From NCBI GenBank assembly GCA_014218235.1, contig JACBKR010001245.1:744001-808000 (forward strand): DNA of 64,000 nucleotides. Reading direction: 5' to 3'. Under the pieces are notes generated by a model. The model saw only the letters and a list, made by a program, of their open reading frames with translations. It had not been told where the DNA came from and made no database searches. Numbering within the stretch: position 1 is the first letter of the stretch; each line of letters starts with the position of its first letter. The translations under genes and the position numbers were made by a program. Of this stretch, positions 45,600-57,200 are shown piece after piece. The DNA comes from Colocasia esculenta (Eukaryota > Streptophyta > Magnoliopsida > Alismatales > Araceae).

Positions 45600-46690
45600 A
45601 AATATGATTGACGCATCGTTATTTCAAAAAAACGTCGATTTTGTAATTTGACTGGCAAATGTCATTTGAAATATGACTTTTGAAACATGATTGGCAAACT
45701 GCCACTTTTGAAATATGTCTTTTGAAACATGATTGGCAAATTGTCAGTTTTGAAATATGTTTTTGAAACATGATTGGAAATTGCCAGTTTTGAAATATGT
45801 CTTTTGAACTATGATTGACAAATTGTCAGTTTTGAAATATGTCTTTTGAAATATGATTAGCAAATTACCAGTTTTGAAATATGTATTTTTAAATATGATT
45901 GGCAAATTGCCACTTTTGAAATATGAGTTCTTTTGAAATCATGAGTGGCAAGCTTGCCAATTTTAAAATATGACTTTTGAAAAGATGGTTGGCGAGTCGC
46001 CGCTTTTGAAAATATGAGTTCTTTTGAAATCATGAATGACAAGCTTGCCAATTTTAAAATATGAATCTTTTAAAAACATGATTGGCGAGTCGCCACTTTT
46101 GAAATATGAGTTCTTTTGAAATATGAATGGCAAGCTTGCCAATTTGAAAACATGATTTTTTGAAAATATGATTGGCAAGTCGCCGCTTTTGAAATATGAG
46201 TTCTTTCGAAATTATGAGTGACAAGTTTGTCAATTTCAAAATATGACTTTTGAAAACATGGTTGGCGAGACGCCACTTTTAAAAATATGAGTTCTTTTGA
46301 AATCATAAGTGGCAAGCTTGCCAATTTTAAAATATGACTCTTGAAAATATGATTGGCGAGTCGCCATTTTTGAAATATCAGTTCTTTTGAAATATGATCG
46401 GCGAGACGCCACATTCTTGAAATCATGAGCGGTAAGTTTGCTGATTTGAAAATATGACTTTTGACAATATGATTGGCGAGTCGCCGCTTTTGAAATATTA
46501 GTTCTTTTGAAATATAAGTCTTTTTTGAAATCATGAATGACAAGCTTGCCAATTTGAAAACATGACTTTTGAAAGTATGATTGGCGAGATGCCACATTTT
46601 TGAAAATATGAGTTCTTTAAAAATCATGAATGACAAGCTTGCCAATTTTAAAATATGACTTTTGAAAACATGATTGACAATTTGCCAGTT
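45600..46690 (-). repeat. 3' UTR repeat: ~90-118 bp units with GGCAAGCTTGCC palindrome
   Basis: Copies of GGCAAGCTTGCCAATTTTAA and ATGATTGGCGAGTCGCCGCT alternate with TTTTGAAATATGAGTTCTTT from about 45940 to 46690. Simpler GATTGGCAAATTGCCA units precede them from 45660. Minus-strand ORFs (to 191 codons) arise because the repeat lacks stops in some frames. Confidence 0.9.
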
Positions 46691-47346
46691 TTCTTTAATG
46701 CAGATGACATCAGAATAAGGATAACTCCCTCGTCAGCTTTATTAGGGATCTGGAAAAAGAATATGCACTCAAAATCCGGTAAGAAAACCCATGTATGAAT
46801 ATGCACAAAAGCGGTGAAAGCCCGATACGATATGATCATGCGGGCTCATATCATCGCCCTGTAGAAAATATGCAATTTGGTTGAGGTATTATTTGTCTCA
46901 GAACCATAGTCTGGCTAGCGGTATGGTTGGCCTATTTATTTTTTTGCTGCTCGTCATTGACAATAATACCTCAGGTGGCCCTAACAGAGCCAGTTGAGAC
47001 CACTTCAATGACCAGGTCTCATGCTGGGTGGTCGGTGTGACTACCTCAGCAAGCTGCTTTCTTTCTCTTCTTTTGCTTTTTTTTGTCATCATTCTTTTTT
47101 TTTGAATGAGTATTACATGAATGGACATTACACATTTGATCTACATCTGCCCCCAGAATCACTCAATCTTGACAAGGTGGTTCTTATATTTGCTGGCTCA
47201 AGATCTTGAAGTTCCCCCGGAGGGCATGAGCTTTATCTGTGCGTCGAGCATCTTGGGCTGTTTATGCTATTCTGACTTGGATATTACAGGTTGCATTTGC
47301 CCCCTGTGCTGGCTGGCGCATGCTGTCGTATGCTTTTCCTTTTCTA
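46691..47346 (-). other. Spacer between gag ORF and repeat arrays
   Basis: No reverse transcriptase, integrase or other domain was found. Short ORFs only. Confidence 0.5.
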
Positions 47347-48678
47347 TTACAATGGAGCCCCATGAGGGCGTGGCGAGTCCACCTTGTACTCGCCCACTTG
47401 CAATTCTTCTTTTCTTATCAATGCTTCAATTTTGTCTTTGAGGACATAGCAATCCTCTGTAACATGCCCCGGTAGCTGATGATATAAGCAGAACCGGAAT
47501 CGTTTCTTCTTCTTGATGTCCTCTGCCTTTCTAGGCTCAGGTGGGACGATTTTGTTATGTTGACGTGCCCATTCAAAGAGGGTTTGTGTCTTATCTTTTG
47601 GAAAGGAGTATGACTTTTGCATCTTCTCTTGCAATGAACCCCTTTTATTTCGCTTTGTTTGTTCGATAATAGGAGATCCATCTTCACTCCTCTGTCGTGT
47701 AAAGGCTTTGAAGTTCACAGTATGAACATCTGCAGGTGCTGGCCTTTTCCCAAGCAATCTGTTTCCCTGACTTGATGCATTGGCAGGGGGATTTTTGGAA
47801 AGGAATTGCTCGATCTCGGACACAACTTTATTTAGCCGGTCGAAGGACTTGATCTCAATACCGATCATCTTTTCTAGGACATGCCTGTCCAGGTTTTGCT
47901 TGCATATTTGAACGACATCTTCTGGATGTGGTGGCCGTCTGCATCTCATGCTGAGATCTCTCCACCTTTTGACATAGTCTAGAGCCGACTCATTATCTTG
48001 TTGCCTGGTTGCATATAGCTCGACCAGTGTGATTTCTCTTTCAGAAACATAGAATCTTTCTATGAACTTCCTTTGCATATCTGGCCAGTCTATAATGGAC
48101 CCGACTGGTAAATTTGAATACCATTCGAAAGCCAGTCCAGTTAGGGAAGACCCGAAGAATTTGAGCGAATATGACTCATCTGCGGCCAAATCTCCCATCA
48201 TATTGACATAATGTGCAACATGCTCTTTTGGCGATCCTTTCCCATTGAACTTTTCAAACTTGGGTGGCTTGCTTATGCCAGGAGGTAATCTCTTTGCAGC
48301 ATGGCACACCGGGTATGGTACCCGGTACATTTCAAAAGGGGCTTGATCAGACTTGTCCCTTCCTGATAGCTTTGCTTCTACGATCTGTTCCAACATTTGT
48401 CTATTCATAATCGGTGTCCGAACCATGTCTGGATGAGGAGGCGCCGACTGCATCTGAGCCATGGTGGCGGGCCCTTGATGCACTGCTTGGCAGGCTATGG
48501 GCTGCTCTGGAGCTATTGGGCTTGAGGTGCCCCCATTAAGGCCTGATACTGAGTGTGGCATTGTTGGTTGTAATAGGGTGTGGGGCAAGTTGGTGTCAAC
48601 TTGTGGTGCCCCCACTATGCCCCCTGCTTCTCTTGGTGCATGAGCCTGGGTATCTCTTTCTTCAATTTGTCTTTTCAA
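47347..48678 (-). CDS. Retrotransposon gag protein (443 codons), second of two gag ORFs
   Basis: A minus-strand frame with a Retrotrans_gag core: KPPKFEKFNGKGSPKEHVAH, then LTGLAFEWYSNLP, then FIERFYVSERE. The C-terminal segment has a CLYHQLPGHVTEDC zinc-binding-like motif (C-x2-H-x4-H-x4-C). It would form the capsid-like particle of the element. No protease or polymerase follows. The true start may lie upstream, because a coiled-coil-like segment (LKRQIEERD) begins right at the first Met. The C-terminal ~100 residues are clearly related to those of the 869-codon ORF upstream, so the pair looks like a diverged duplication. Confidence 0.8.
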   Translation of the reverse strand: MKRQIEERDTQAHAPREAGGIVGAPQVDTNLPHTLLQPTMPHSVSGLNGGTSSPIAPEQPIACQAVHQGPATMAQMQSAPPHPDMVRTPIMNRQMLEQIVEAKLSGRDKSDQAPFEMYRVPYPVCHAAKRLPPGISKPPKFEKFNGKGSPKEHVAHYVNMMGDLAADESYSLKFFGSSLTGLAFEWYSNLPVGSIIDWPDMQRKFIERFYVSEREITLVELYATRQQDNESALDYVKRWRDLSMRCRRPPHPEDVVQICKQNLDRHVLEKMIGIEIKSFDRLNKVVSEIEQFLSKNPPANASSQGNRLLGKRPAPADVHTVNFKAFTRQRSEDGSPIIEQTKRNKRGSLQEKMQKSYSFPKDKTQTLFEWARQHNKIVPPEPRKAEDIKKKKRFRFCLYHQLPGHVTEDCYVLKDKIEALIRKEELQVGEYKVDSPRPHGAPL

Positions 48679-49076
48679 CCTTTCAATCTCATGTTGATAC
48701 CTTGTATCAATGCTGCCACAGCAGGCTCATATGTATGAGTGCTAGGGGCATCAGATATCACTTCAATTGAAGCTCCTCCCAGAGGGGTAGGTGGCAGATT
48801 ACTGATATTATCAGCTGCTATTATATTTGTAGCCTCTTCTTGGGCCACTGAGACTATGGGGCTTTGCCCTTAGCTTCTTCCCTCCTGACAGGAGGATTCG
48901 GCCTTCATTGAGCCTTGTCAATTCATCTTGTTCGGGGGCGTATCCCCATGTTGACTGACCACACCAGTCATACAACATGTGTATGTTTGCAGAGCTTTGT
49001 CTGCTCTTTTGGCTTCTTTGCATTCTACCTCGTCCCTGGGTGGCTGCATCCTTTCAGACCTACCCTTTGACATCTC
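48679..49076 (-). other. Spacer between the two gag ORFs
   Basis: It contains an out-of-frame continuation (to about 49023, minus) related to the sequence upstream of the gag core. This suggests the second ORF once extended further and was cut by frameshifts or stops. Confidence 0.4.
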
Positions 49077-51686
49077 TTAGGGTAGCTGTTGATATAGAGA
49101 AACCACATTTACAGCCTTTTGCCGAACTTCCTGTCGGGCTTGGGCTTCATGTGGGCGTGGCGGATCCACCTTGTACTCGCCCATTTGCAATTCCCCCTTT
49201 ATGATCAAAGACTCCATGATGTCTTTGAAAATATAGCAGTCTTCCAAAGGATGCCCCAAGATCTGATGGTATAGATAGTATCGGGGATCATCCTTCTTTC
49301 CTACTTGCTCAGGTCTTTTGGGCACCGGTAGTGCAATTTTGTTGTATTTAATTGCCCATTCAAACATCACCCTTGTCTTTTCCTTGGGGAATGAATATGG
49401 CTTTTTAACTTTATCCTGTAAAGGAATGATACGTCTTGAGCCTTTAGACGTGGTACTAGAGGATCCAGTTGTAGATTTGCTTGCATCTCTTAATAGCTCG
49501 AAGGACTTAAGATCTTCAGTGTGTACCTCCTTTCTAGCAGGCTTCTTATCAACTGATTTGCCTCTTTGTCCCAGAAATGAGCTACGGGGATATCTTGCCA
49601 GAAATGCTTCAATTTCTGCCACAATATTATTTGTCTTGTCACCATCAGACTTCCCATGTTTGTCTAGACGATCTGTCAAAGATGCTGCCAGGAGATTTGA
49701 GTGTGAATGTCTGTTCAACAAAGATGCACGAGGCGTCATCTGACAAGGTGCATCTAGAGTCAAACGCCCCATTGCGTCGATAGAGTGCATATCGTGACAT
49801 ATGGGGTGTGGATCTTGATGAGTATTATATGTAGTAGGAACACTATCACACGTTTCTGTTAATTTCACCAAGCTGCTCATTAGTGCTGGATCTGTTAAAC
49901 TCAAGCGATTGTGGGCTGACTGCAGCGTTAACCCTTTAGCTTGCGGAAACTCTTGCCCTGTAGATTGTTTTGAGGTCTCTTGACATGGATTCAGGGGTGA
50001 AATGCCCCCAGTGTGGCTTGACATCGGTTGTGTCATTGTTGGTAAAATTTGAGGCGAACTGACACTGCCTTGCAATGCTTTGATTGCGCCCTCTTTTCCT
50101 TTTAATGCTATGATGTATTCATCTCTTTCTTGAATCTGTTTTCTCAGCACTTCAATTTCCAGTTGACATTTCTGTAACAAGACTATCACAGCAGGATCAT
50201 GTACAGACATGGTAGGGATGTTAGTTGTTGCCCTAACCGAAGTCTCTTTTAAGGAGGTAGATGGCAACTTGTTATCTTCCTCAAATATCATTGTCATTGC
50301 AGTTGCTTTTCTGACTATTGGAGTTTTGCCGTCAGTCTTTCTCCTTCTGGCAAGAGACTCTGGCTCTTCAGTAAATTTGGATGGTTCCCCTTCTTCTTCA
50401 GGGGGAACTCCACACTGGCTAAGGATGCTAGCCATATAACAGGGGAGAATGCGTAACGCATCATTTTCTTGAGCCAGTGGCTCACGACAATTTTCTCTTT
50501 TTCTTTCCTTTTCCTTTCTCTTTTCGAATATTTTTGCCCTTTCTTTTCTTTGCATTTTCTCATTTTCTTTCAATTTTTCTCTTCTATTTCCTTTCTCATA
50601 TTCTTTTCCTTTGTTGCTATCTTTTCCTCTTCCTTTCTCTTTCTCATTTTCATTTCTACCTTCACAATATGATAGACCACCCTGGGTCGCTTCAAGGGAA
50701 AGTTTTGCCATATCATAGAAATGACTAGACACAGTCCGATTAACCTCATTAGCTGCTTGCATAAATGAAGGGACAAATATTGGACCCCTCCTCTGCAGCA
50801 GGGGCATGTGAGCCAGACGCTCCAGATTAGCTGCCTTGTTGTGGTATGCAGTGTAGCAGAAAATAGTCCCTTGCCGTGCATAAGATTTGAACACTGGCAC
50901 AGGAGGTGTTGGAGCTAGCTGATCAACACCTGTTTTGCCTTTTGCATTTGTCTCATTGTCTTTGTCATGTTGTCGCTTCACTGGTTGAAGGGCTTGGGTC
51001 TTCTTAGATACCCAAACTTGCTTGAATTTAATTAGCTTTGGGGCCAATTTGCTTTTGAATGTGTTATACATTTCTCTCTTCCCTTCTAATGCTTGGAAGG
51101 AATTTCTTGTTGGCACAGTTGGCACCACTTGATTTGGTTCCATTATAGCACGACTGCTCTGCAGATGGATTCTGATTTTGCCGACTAGCATGCTTTTTCC
51201 AGAGCTAGAGACACGTGCTTTGAGGGGAGTGACAGTTGTAGCCTTCACAACATTGACTTGATGCCCCTTGGGTCCATTGTTCTTCCCAGCACTAGCTTGA
51301 TGCCCCCTGGGTCCATTGGTCTTCCCAGCACTAGCTTGATGCCCCCTGGGTCCTTTGGCCTTCCCAGCACTAGCTTGATGCCCCCTGGGTCCTTTGGCCT
51401 TCCCAGCACTAGCTTGATGCCCCCTGGGTCCCTTGTTGTTTCTTCCGTTGCCACGGTTCATATGATGGACTTGGCAACTTCGCTCCCTTACAGTCTCTTT
51501 AGCTTCAGCTCCGGCTTCTTGGTGCAGTATGTTGACGAAGGCAACCCCCAAGAAGTTGGGGAACTCCACGACTGGGGGAAAGCTTCTGAAGCGAGTTGGT
51601 ACGGCAAGGTAGCCATACCGGGCATGGTCCCGAACAATTAGCGGTCCGAACCGCACTTCAGCCATTGGTTTGTTAGTCACCTGCAA
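49077..51686 (-). CDS. Gag-like ORF (869 codons), first of two
   Basis: A long minus-strand frame just inside the 5' LTR. Order: N-terminal segment (VRFGPLIVRDHARYGYLAVP); a five-copy 13-residue repeat KGPRGHQASAGKA (DNA 51250-51430, period 39 bp); an E/K-rich charged stretch (about residues 355-415); a coiled-coil-like segment (EIEVLRKQIQERDEYI); and a C-terminal segment homologous to the 443-codon ORF (KKPYSFPKEKTRVMFEWA, then YHQILGHPLEDC). It lacks the WYSNLP-type gag core, and the first zinc-ligand Cys is replaced by Tyr. This may be an accessory or degenerate gag. An unbroken frame this long suggests recent constraint. Confidence 0.7.
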   Translation of the reverse strand: MQVTNKPMAEVRFGPLIVRDHARYGYLAVPTRFRSFPPVVEFPNFLGVAFVNILHQEAGAEAKETVRERSCQVHHMNRGNGRNNKGPRGHQASAGKAKGPRGHQASAGKAKGPRGHQASAGKTNGPRGHQASAGKNNGPKGHQVNVVKATTVTPLKARVSSSGKSMLVGKIRIHLQSSRAIMEPNQVVPTVPTRNSFQALEGKREMYNTFKSKLAPKLIKFKQVWVSKKTQALQPVKRQHDKDNETNAKGKTGVDQLAPTPPVPVFKSYARQGTIFCYTAYHNKAANLERLAHMPLLQRRGPIFVPSFMQAANEVNRTVSSHFYDMAKLSLEATQGGLSYCEGRNENEKEKGRGKDSNKGKEYEKGNRREKLKENEKMQRKERAKIFEKRKEKERKRENCREPLAQENDALRILPCYMASILSQCGVPPEEEGEPSKFTEEPESLARRRKTDGKTPIVRKATAMTMIFEEDNKLPSTSLKETSVRATTNIPTMSVHDPAVIVLLQKCQLEIEVLRKQIQERDEYIIALKGKEGAIKALQGSVSSPQILPTMTQPMSSHTGGISPLNPCQETSKQSTGQEFPQAKGLTLQSAHNRLSLTDPALMSSLVKLTETCDSVPTTYNTHQDPHPICHDMHSIDAMGRLTLDAPCQMTPRASLLNRHSHSNLLAASLTDRLDKHGKSDGDKTNNIVAEIEAFLARYPRSSFLGQRGKSVDKKPARKEVHTEDLKSFELLRDASKSTTGSSSTTSKGSRRIIPLQDKVKKPYSFPKEKTRVMFEWAIKYNKIALPVPKRPEQVGKKDDPRYYLYHQILGHPLEDCYIFKDIMESLIIKGELQMGEYKVDPPRPHEAQARQEVRQKAVNVVSLYQQLP

Positions 51687-51753
51687 GTCAGTTCAAACCA
51701 GCAGTCAGTATGGAGTATGAGGGCCACAAGACTTTCTATTCTGGCGAAGAGAT

Positions 51754-51784
51754 GAAGGGAAGCTTGGTCCCACCGGGCGTGCCA
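51754..51784 (-). other. Candidate primer-binding site of the Tat-like element
   Basis: Three bases inside the 5' LTR the minus strand reads TGGCACGCCCGGTGGGACC, starting with the TGG complementary to a tRNA 3' CCA. The priming tRNA was not identified. Confidence 0.5.
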
Positions 51785-51787
51785 CGC

Positions 51788-54283
51788 TGTGGAAATGGAA
51801 AATTTTAACATCTTTTTCAAATGTCTATTTTATCATGTTTTCTCATTTTCTCATGGATGCATGCGTATTGCGAATCCAAGTCCCGTCGGATGCTACACGA
51901 GCAAGAGCGACGTGAGATGAATCCACAATTCGCGCAGCGCGGACGTGCCAGTCACCGAAGTGACAACCAATTGGTCTGCCTCCGAGAGTCGGAGGGCTTT
52001 AAGTCTATTGTGCGCACCGTTCGACTTCGTCAAACGAGAGTGAGTGTCGGGTCCTGGACCAAAATCCCGCCGTTGCCTAAACGCAACGACGTTAATTACA
52101 TCCCTCTGGGAGGGAAAACCCTTGATTAATCGCCAAAAATTAGAAAGCCTTGTGGCCTTGATACGGAGACATCCGATGAAAAGTGCAACTTAAAAGTAGG
52201 CCTGAATGATAAACAGACACGATGCCTATTCGAGGTTGCCGGGTCTTTTAATTAGATGTGATTGAGTCTTTTACACATTTTCCCATTGATTCTTTTCATT
52301 GACATGAAAAAGCATTCTCAAATCAGTCTCTTGCTCTTTTGAAAACACATTTTCTTTTTTTTATTACAAAACGGGTTCTCATTCGAATCTTTTGTTCTTT
52401 TGAAAACGTGAGAGGGTCTTTTATTTGTTTGGAAAAGTTCAATTTGACAGTTTGTTCTTTTATAAAACATGAGATGGCCTTTTGTCATTTGTTACTTGAG
52501 AAATGTTCAATTTGATCTTTTTTTTTTTTTTTTACCATGAAAAGGTTCTTCGGTTCTTTTGAAAACATGCAAGTGGCAAAAATGAGCCATTTGCTCCTTT
52601 GTCCTTTATGTCAAAAAAAAAGGGTTTCAATTTGTTCTTTTGTTCCATTTGAAGCTTGTAAAAAAAAATGTGAGCTGGTTTATTTGCTTACTTTTATTAC
52701 AAAAAGAGTTTCATTTTGATCTTTTGAAAACATAAGGTGGCACATTTGCTCTTTTGTGTCAAAAAAAAGGTTTTCACTTATTCTTTTATTTCATTCGAGA
52801 CTTGTGAGAATGAGGGTTGGCCTATTATTATTATTATTATTATTCTTATCATGAAAAGACTTTGATTTGATCTCTTACTCTTTTAAAACATGTGCAACGC
52901 AAACTATTTGATTTGTCCATTCGCCGCTCCTAATAACGAAGCATTCTCCCCATTGGCTCTCTTATTCTTTTAAAAGGGTGCAACGTGGTTCTATTCGGGA
53001 TTCGGCGCCACTCCATTGGACCTTGGGGGTTTCTTTTAAGAGAGAAAAAGGACCCTTGCCGATTCGACCTTCACGGCGAAAATCCGACAGCATCTCCCCT
53101 TGTCTTGGGTGATAGGGGGAGAGCACGGTACACACCCACCAGAATGGAGGCAGTACCAAAAGAGAGGGTGTATGTCAAATGACGACATACCCCAAATGGC
53201 ACATGGCACCAACCCCAAGGCAAGCCTTTGATGGGGGTGGGTATCACCATGACCACACAAATACCGACCGGTAGACAAAGCATGTGCGGGCCCATATGCC
53301 CGGGCATAGACATCACATTGTCTAACCCGGGTTTAAATGGGCTTCTCATTGGTCCATTGTCCATTTCCTTGGCCCAAACCACGTGAAGCATGGTTTAACT
53401 TCCATGACCCGGCCAAAGGCGGGGGGCTGGCTGCCGATTCGACAGGCTTGTTCAAGGCTGCCTAATCAGAGGGCCGCCCACAGGGCTGATCAGCTGAAAC
53501 TCCTCTCTTGTGGGCAAAGAGCCAACACCTTTGAAGTTGGTCTCACCCATGTGAGGGGCGGTCTTGGGCCCAAAGGCAGGCTTATTGGGCTGTCCATTAT
53601 AGGTGCTAAGTATGGGGACATGAGCATTGGGTGTTCAACCCTTGGCTTGCAAATGGACATCCCCTTAAGCATGAAATCCCTTAATGGGCCACTTAAAGCC
53701 AAAGAAACCTGAAACTTAGGTGGGCCAAAACATGGGTTTGAAAGATCCTTGCAAGGGGTGCTAAGCAAGAAGGCATGGGCATGGTTGCCAACCTCTTAGC
53801 TAGCAAAATGGGGACATTTTCGAGGCAAATGGGCTCATTGGGGGCGGTTTTGACAGTGCAAACCTGAACCATTGAGGGGCCGAAACAGGGGGTTAATGGG
53901 CTCTTTTGCATGCAAAGCCTAGCTTTGAGCATGGGCATTAATTGCCAACTCATTGCTAGCAAAGTGGCATGCTCCCAAGTAGAAAACATGCACATTGGGG
54001 CTGTTTTAGACTGTTAAATTCTGATCTTTTAAGCATCAAAAATGAAGGTTCGATGTGCCAATTATGTAGAATGCTAGGCTTAGAGATGGGTATTAATTAT
54101 CCAACTCATTGCTAGCAAAGGGGATGTGTTCCAAGGTAGAGAACATACACTTGGGGCTGTTTTGGACAGTGAAGACCGCTCTTTTGGAAAGGCAAAACAA
54201 GGTTTCATGGGCCATTTGCATGGCATGCTAAGTTTTAGACATGGGCATTGATTGTCCAATCCAAAGCTAGCTAGGAGAGGGTG
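51788..54283 (-). repeat. 5' LTR of the Tat-like element (part; broken by chromovirus)
   Basis: Aligns with 37521 to about 39814, with many scattered single-base differences and an extra ~205 bp at about 51891-52096. Alignment stops at GGGTG (54279-54283), where the chromovirus LTR begins. The rest of this LTR should lie beyond the window. Confidence 0.85.
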
Positions 54284-57200
54284 TGTAACACCCTCCTCCG
54301 ACTTCACACAAACACATACGTAACCTTTGATCGGAAGAGGGGTTACGCTGACAAACTCTCGTTATGGGTAGATATAACTGCGCAATGCACAAAACTGGCA
54401 AACCATTCCACAAAGGTGTCTTCGAACACATTATAATACACAAGGTGACAATAGTAGCAACACTCATTATTTACAAAAGTCAAGCTTCTCTCTTTCTAAC
54501 TTAATACATTATCAACTAAAAGAAACTACTAAAACTACATTATTCTTCTTCATTTCTTCGTCATCCGCAGCGGGAATAGGATTCACATGTAGCTGAGATT
54601 ATACATACCTTCAATCTGAAAGGGTTGAAGGAAACAAAGGCATGAGTCGAAAGGACTCAGTAGGTATAAGTAAACATAGAGTAGAAGTATCAATTTGCAG
54701 AACTGAATGATTATTCAAATAGTGCATATGTGGAACAAACATAATTGCTCATGAATTTCATACTTAACAGAAACATATAGCTCAAATTGATTTCATAATG
54801 AGCTCCAACAAATCACAGAATAAAAGTCACATTTGTCTTTCAGAATTCAGACCATAACTTAATTTGGAAACAAATTCGACAGGCATCACTGCTCTCAAGA
54901 GGTTACTATATAGACGTAATATACCATCCTCAGTGCCTAGGCGATTCCAGCACCTTAGATCTTGTTCATTGCGCAAGAAGGGGTATAATTATTTTGTTAC
55001 CCACCATCGTCAGTCCATTGACTTGGATTTACTTACGTACAAACTGTCGCCCTCAGCTGATCACAAGTAGGGGTGCTACTACAAGTAATCCTAAACCCTC
55101 TTTTGAAGAGAGCACTGTCTTCAAATCATAAATTTCTTTTCATGAGCATAACGGAAATGAGAAATCCAAAGGAAGATTTGATTTATGATTAATACAAATA
55201 TCTTGGTGACAAAGTAGTTCAGAGTTCAAGAAAATAAGAAAGACAATTAGTTGAGACAAGGTGATGACTCAAAGCTGACAACTTCGGAAGATTTAAATCA
55301 CATAAAACCCAAGAAAATGAGGGTACACAGTTGTCATCACAAGTATTCATATCTCATAAGGTGTTCAAACATATGAACTCTTAAGTGGTCAAGTTTTACA
55401 ACCTCAATTACCGAATATCGAAGAATAGACTCAATCCGGAGTACTATTCGTAATTGACAACTTTAGAAACAATTCAAGGAAAGTTAAGGTACCCAAAGTG
55501 GGTGAACTTTGAAGTACTATGACAGTAAATATCAAGGTAAATGAGAGGGTAACTTCCTTGGCTTTTAGGATGCAGTTCTAGCATAGATTCGGACATAATA
55601 GAGTGCAGAAATTTGAATCAGCACTGCATCTGTCGACAGACAGGAAGGGGCTGTCGACAGATGAGAGCAGACAGAGTTCAGGTTGTCTGGCTCTGTGTGT
55701 ATCTGTCGACAGATGCAAGGATCTGTCGACAGATCCACACAGTCCAGAAACCTGAAGTTCTGTCAGACGTGCGTCTGTCGACAGATTTGGGCTGTCTGTC
55801 GACAACCGCCTATTTCTCACTCATAAATGACTTAGAATGTACTCTAAACATGTTGACAATGGAACCTATGAATCAAGTCATGATGTATATCAAATAGAAG
55901 AGTCTAATTATAGTTCTCACAGTGTTTTATAAACCGAACAAGTGGAATGAAACGAGAGGTTTGCAATTCAAGCTTGTCTAGCTAAAAACTAGACATAGTA
56001 TATTGTTGGAAGTGTGGTCTTGATAGCAATGGATTATTGGGATTCTACCACAAGATGAACACTAAAACACATGGTATTAAGTGTTCCTAATCAAGGTTTG
56101 AAGTACAAACATCCGAATGGAAAGAATCACAATGTTCTAAGATATCGAAATTTCTAGCAAAACTCTATAGCATAAACATGGATCATGGGTGGATAAGAGT
56201 TTGAAATCTACTTAAATTGTAAAGAGGAGTGAAGAAACTCCTTGATAATTATATGATTCCAGAGGTAATAGGAAAATCAAACGAAAGATTCTGAAAGTAC
56301 AATCTCGTACACAGACTTAACCAAGACCGGTTAATGAACTTGAAGGCAACTCATGTAAGGTTATGATCTTTCTAACTAAGCAGTGGGTAGAAGTATGAGG
56401 AGAAGATAGGAATCTACTTTTCCTCAAGGTAAACAAAATCCTTGAATACCTATAATCAAAAGTGAACCGAAACAAGAAGAACTCTACAAATCATGGTACA
56501 AACAAGAGACATGGTTTCTACGAATGAGGAAACCATGAGCATGTACATAGGAAAGAGAGAAGGATTCATGGTATGACACCTACCTGATCTGAAAGAGATC
56601 AAAAGGTTCTTATTCTTCTTCCTCTTAACGTAGAGATCAACACAACAACAAAGTGAGGAAGTAGGAAGACTGCTGAAACAGGGACTTCGGTAGTTGCTTG
56701 TTGAGGATATGGCGATCTACACCAGGTACACCAGTAGCAGCTACAGCTATACTGGCTCCAGCAGCAACCTTCCCACACACAAGGTGCAAGCGCATCAACA
56801 ACAGGGGCAGCGAGAGCGAGAGTGCAAAAACTCCCACGAAGGTTGAAGGAGGAACTTATATAGGCTCTCAACTCTGCTGCATGCTTGGCACGTTGGCCAT
56901 GTATGTGTCATGGTGTAAGCCCCTTAAACCATGTGAGGCCACCTATCTCATGCAACACACCCTTTAGTTACACGCATGTAACCTTAATGATAGCCCAACC
57001 CATGGATAAGCCTTATCCTAATGTGTGTTGGCTTCTCCTAAGCCTTACACGTAAATCACCCCAAAAAATCCATCCCGTAATTGATCCTTAATTCAGCTGG
57101 CCCAAAATCATATGTAAAGGTGCTCAAATGATGTCCGTTTGTGTTGAAATTTCAACCATAGACTAATATGAAGGTTTTACTAATTGTCATGATTTTTATT

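Noticed and set aside
46070..46645. 191-codon minus-strand ORF with repeated SHIFKLAS-like peptides
   Set aside because: Translation of the 90-118-bp tandem repeat, with no domain.
49318..49743. 141-codon plus-strand ORF
   Set aside because: Antisense shadow of the 869-codon gag-like ORF.
51258..51641. 127-codon plus-strand ORF with PPGS repeats
   Set aside because: Antisense of the 39-bp coding repeat in the gag-like ORF.
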